From an uncultured Caulobacteraceae bacterium (lineage in GTDB: Bacteria; Pseudomonadota; Alphaproteobacteria; Caulobacterales; Caulobacteraceae), in assembly GCA_903923135.1 (NCBI GenBank), contig CAIXWN010000203.1, positions 1 through 42,275 on the forward strand: a stretch of 42,275 nucleotides of DNA. The letters run 5' to 3'. The notes below the pieces were generated by a model, which worked only from the letters and a program-made list of their open reading frames with translations, did not search any database and had not been told where the DNA came from. The translations under genes were made by a program, and so were the position numbers. Position 1 is the first letter of the stretch. Every line of letters starts with the position of its first letter. Shown here piece after piece: positions 40,504-42,275 of the stretch.

Positions 40504-41195
40504 GCACGCGCTCCGGGGCTGGAGATTTGGAGCGCCGCGGTGATGTAGGCGAGCTGGTGGGCGAGGCCGACGGGCGCCGGGAACACGCCATCCAGCGCCG
40601 CCGTGCCGACGGTGAAACCCGCCGCGCCCGCGTCCGCCACCGCCGCGAGGCGTTCGGCGCGGTCGAGGGAGCCGGCCATCACCACCGGCCGCTCGCCGGC
40701 TTCGCGGCACACGGCCCGCATCAGTGCCTCGACATCGCCGACGTAGCGATAGGCCAGCAGGTCGAGGCCGTGGACGCCGGGAATCGCCAGCAGCCGGCGG
40801 GCGCTGGCGACGATCGAGTCGATCGAGCCTTCGAGGACACAGGGGTGGCCGACAACGGCGCCGGGATAGGGGTAGTAGCGGATCGGCGATCCGGCGATCA
40901 CCGGCGACACCACCTCCGGCCTCGTCCCGCCCATCAGCACGTCGACGCCGAGATCGAGGGCCATCCTGGCCGAGGCGGACTCGCTGTCAGCGTCCAGGCT
41001 GACCACCTCGAGGTAGGCCGTGGCGCCAGCAGCGCGGATGGCGCCGGCGAGGCGGCGCAGGGCGGTCGGCGGCAGCCCGACGTCCTTGAAGCCGATGTGG
41101 CGCACGCCGGCCTGGAGCGCTTCGGGCAGGCGGTGTTCAGCGTCCTCGATCGTACGGTCGGCCCGGGTCAGCATGAAGATGAAGTCCGGGCCCAT
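40500..41195 (-). CDS. TIM-barrel-like protein of the PdxA2-linked operon
   Basis: A 231-aa protein with the repeating strand-helix pattern of a (beta/alpha)8 barrel. It has N-terminal FIFMLTRADRTIEDAEHRL, HIGFKDVGLP, GVDVLMGGTRPEV, and a C-terminal phosphate-binding-like stretch GSLDRAERLAAVADAG then AGFTVGTAALDGVF, reminiscent of HisA/TrpF/KGPDC-type barrels. I do not recognise an assigned enzyme. It starts 3 bp after the PdxA-like stop and overlaps the cupin gene by 4 bp. Its conserved linkage to a PdxA2-type enzyme suggests it handles a phosphorylated sugar acid or ketose product. Confidence 0.78.
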   Translation of the reverse strand: MGPDFIFMLTRADRTIEDAEHRLPEALQAGVRHIGFKDVGLPPTALRRLAGAIRAAGATAYLEVVSLDADSESASARMALDLGVDVLMGGTRPEVVSPVIAGSPIRYYPYPGAVVGHPCVLEGSIDSIVASARRLLAIPGVHGLDLLAYRYVGDVEALMRAVCREAGERPVVMAGSLDRAERLAAVADAGAAGFTVGTAALDGVFPAPVGLAHQLAYITAALQISSPGARA

Positions 41196-41198
41196 CGC

Positions 41199-42191
41199 TC
41201 AGCCGCCCGTCATGGCCAGAGCGATCTTCAGGGCGTAGGCGAGGCTCGACGGGTCGGCGCGGCCGGTTCCGGCGATGTCGAAGGCGGTGCCATGGTCGAC
41301 GCTGGTGCGCACGAACGGCAGGCCGACGGTGATGTTCACGCCGTTGTCGACGCCGAGGTACTTCACCGGGATCAACCCCTGGTCGTGATACTGCGCCACC
41401 ACGACGTCGAACTCGCCGCGCCGCGCGCGCATGAAGACGGTGTCGCCGGGCCACGGGCCACTGGCGTCGATCCCTTCGGCCCGGGCGCGGTCGACCGCCG
41501 GGGCGATGATGTCGATATCCTCTTGGCCGAACAGGCCGTTCTCGCCGGCATGGGGATTGAGGCCGGCGACGGCGATCCGGGGCGCGCGCAGGCCGAAGGC
41601 GAGGCCCGCCCGGTGGGCCAGACGGATGGCGCGCATCTCGCTGGCCGGGGTGACCGCGGCGATGGCGTCGGTCAGCGACAGGTGGATCGACACCAGCAGC
41701 ACCCGCAGTTCTTCGTTGGCCAGCATCATGGCGAAGTCCTTGACGTCGCAACGGTCGGCCAGGATCTCGGTGTGACCGGGGTAACGGACGCCAGCGGCGT
41801 AGAGGGCCTCTTTGTTGAGGGGGGCGGTGACGATGGCGCGCACCTCTCCGGCGATCGCCAGGTCGATGGCCTTCTGCACGCTGGCGTAGGCCGATGCGCC
41901 GGAGCGGGCGTCGACCCGGCCCACGGGCAGATCCTCAGGCAGGTCGGGGCCGGGCTGCAGGACGGACAGGGCCGCGCCGCCCCGGCCGATGGCCTGGGCG
42001 GCGTCGGTGACGGGGATGATGTCGACATCCAGACCGAGGGCCCCGGCCGTTCGCCGCAGGATTCCGACGTCGCCGACCACCAGCAGGTCGGCGACCGGCC
42101 GGTCCGTGGCGGCCGCCAGCCTGACGATGATCTCCGGGCCGATGCCGGAGGGATCACCGAGCGTGACGGCGACGGGCGCCTCACCGGTCAT
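41199..42191 (-). CDS. PdxA-family 4-phosphate dehydrogenase (PdxA2-like)
   Basis: A 330-aa NAD-dependent dehydrogenase of the PdxA family: VTLGDPSGIGPEI at the N-terminus, TAPLNKEALYAAGVRYPGHTEILA (metal His in GHTE), HDQGLIPVKYLG (second metal His) and RTSVDHGTAFDIAGTG (third His). True PdxA makes pyridoxal; PdxA2 paralogues oxidise D-threonate or D-erythronate 4-phosphate. The operon context with an IlvD/Edd dehydratase, a cupin and a barrel protein favours the PdxA2-type catabolic role (inference). Its ATG overlaps the stop of the partial upstream gene. Confidence 0.9.
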   Translation of the reverse strand: MTGEAPVAVTLGDPSGIGPEIIVRLAAATDRPVADLLVVGDVGILRRTAGALGLDVDIIPVTDAAQAIGRGGAALSVLQPGPDLPEDLPVGRVDARSGASAYASVQKAIDLAIAGEVRAIVTAPLNKEALYAAGVRYPGHTEILADRCDVKDFAMMLANEELRVLLVSIHLSLTDAIAAVTPASEMRAIRLAHRAGLAFGLRAPRIAVAGLNPHAGENGLFGQEDIDIIAPAVDRARAEGIDASGPWPGDTVFMRARRGEFDVVVAQYHDQGLIPVKYLGVDNGVNITVGLPFVRTSVDHGTAFDIAGTGRADPSSLAYALKIALAMTGG

Positions 42192-42275
42192 CGGATCGCC
42201 TCCGCCGCGCCCCGCGCCCGGTCCAGGGCGCTCCAGCCGAACCGCAGCAGCGGCAGGGCGGCGGCGGTGAAGTCG
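42188..42275 (-). CDS. Partial gene (C-terminal end only), first visible gene of the operon
   Basis: Twenty-nine bases before the PdxA2-like gene an open frame enters from the right edge. Its last 28 residues read DFTAAALPLLRFGW then SALDRARGAAEAIR, followed by TGA that overlaps the pdxA-like ATG (ATGA). The codons are strongly GC3-biased as in real genes here. Too short to identify; it is probably co-transcribed with the sugar-acid operon. Confidence 0.6.
   Translation of the reverse strand, partial: DFTAAALPLLRFGWSALDRARGAAEAIR

Overview
The window is GC-rich chromosomal DNA (about 70% G+C by eye) with dense, single-copy bacterial genes. Many are coupled by 1-8 bp stop/start overlaps. Gene content (feoAB, MarC, VC0807 family, DUF1501/DUF1800, AcuI, Hsp20) and Caulobacter-like promoter motifs suggest an alphaproteobacterium near Phenylobacterium or Caulobacter. 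That placement is inference from style and homology, not a database match. I see no rRNA, tRNA, CRISPR array, transposase or integrase.

Layout. 1-618: AT-richer, repeat-laden, apparently non-coding edge. 619-3303 (-): coupled operon of a DauR/YheO-type regulator, a class I aminotransferase and an ornithine-cyclodeaminase-family enzyme. 3450-3746 (-): solitary AbrB/MazE-type antitoxin. 4261-6515 (+): coupled PIG-L deacetylase and ceramidase-like hydrolase. 6675-9432 (+): Tim44-domain protein, MFS transporter, YciI protein. 9480-12257: small membrane protein, quinone-oxidoreductase-like enzyme, fragment of a VanX-type dipeptidase, and an Hsp20 unit with a ROSE-like RNA thermometer. 12472-15336: MarC, TetR and a divergent SDR/VC0807 operon with a palindromic operator. 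15242-20316 (-): P-type Mg2+ ATPase with an apparent CTG start, and a feoA-feoB-Cys-rich-peptide iron operon with a candidate Fur box. 20557-25621: ArsC-like reductase, hypothetical protein, AcuI/YhdH reductase, ArsR-SRPBCC-GST-DUF1330 operon, metallo-beta-lactamase-fold protein. 25637-29652 (-): serine beta-lactamase-like protein and the DUF1800/DUF1501 pair. 29916-32362 (+): amino-acid permease coupled to an aminotransferase. 32587-33528: EXORDIUM/PHI-1-like putative metalloprotein broken by an in-frame amber codon. 33577-35487 (-): two integral membrane proteins (DUF2189, DUF3667). 35642-38180 (+): gamma-glutamyltransferase and enoyl-CoA hydratase. 38341-42275 (-): probable sugar-acid catabolic operon (unknown partial gene, PdxA2-like dehydrogenase, TIM-barrel protein, cupin, IlvD/Edd dehydratase).

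Themes: small-molecule and amino-acid catabolism, metal uptake (Fe2+, Mg2+) and stress response. The most unusual signals are the amber codon placed exactly at a conserved Glu position of the EXORDIUM-like gene, the ROSE-type leader of hsp20, a pair of related hairpin repeats that each supply the TAG stop of the neighbouring gene, and 10-bp-phased direct repeats in the AT-rich left edge.
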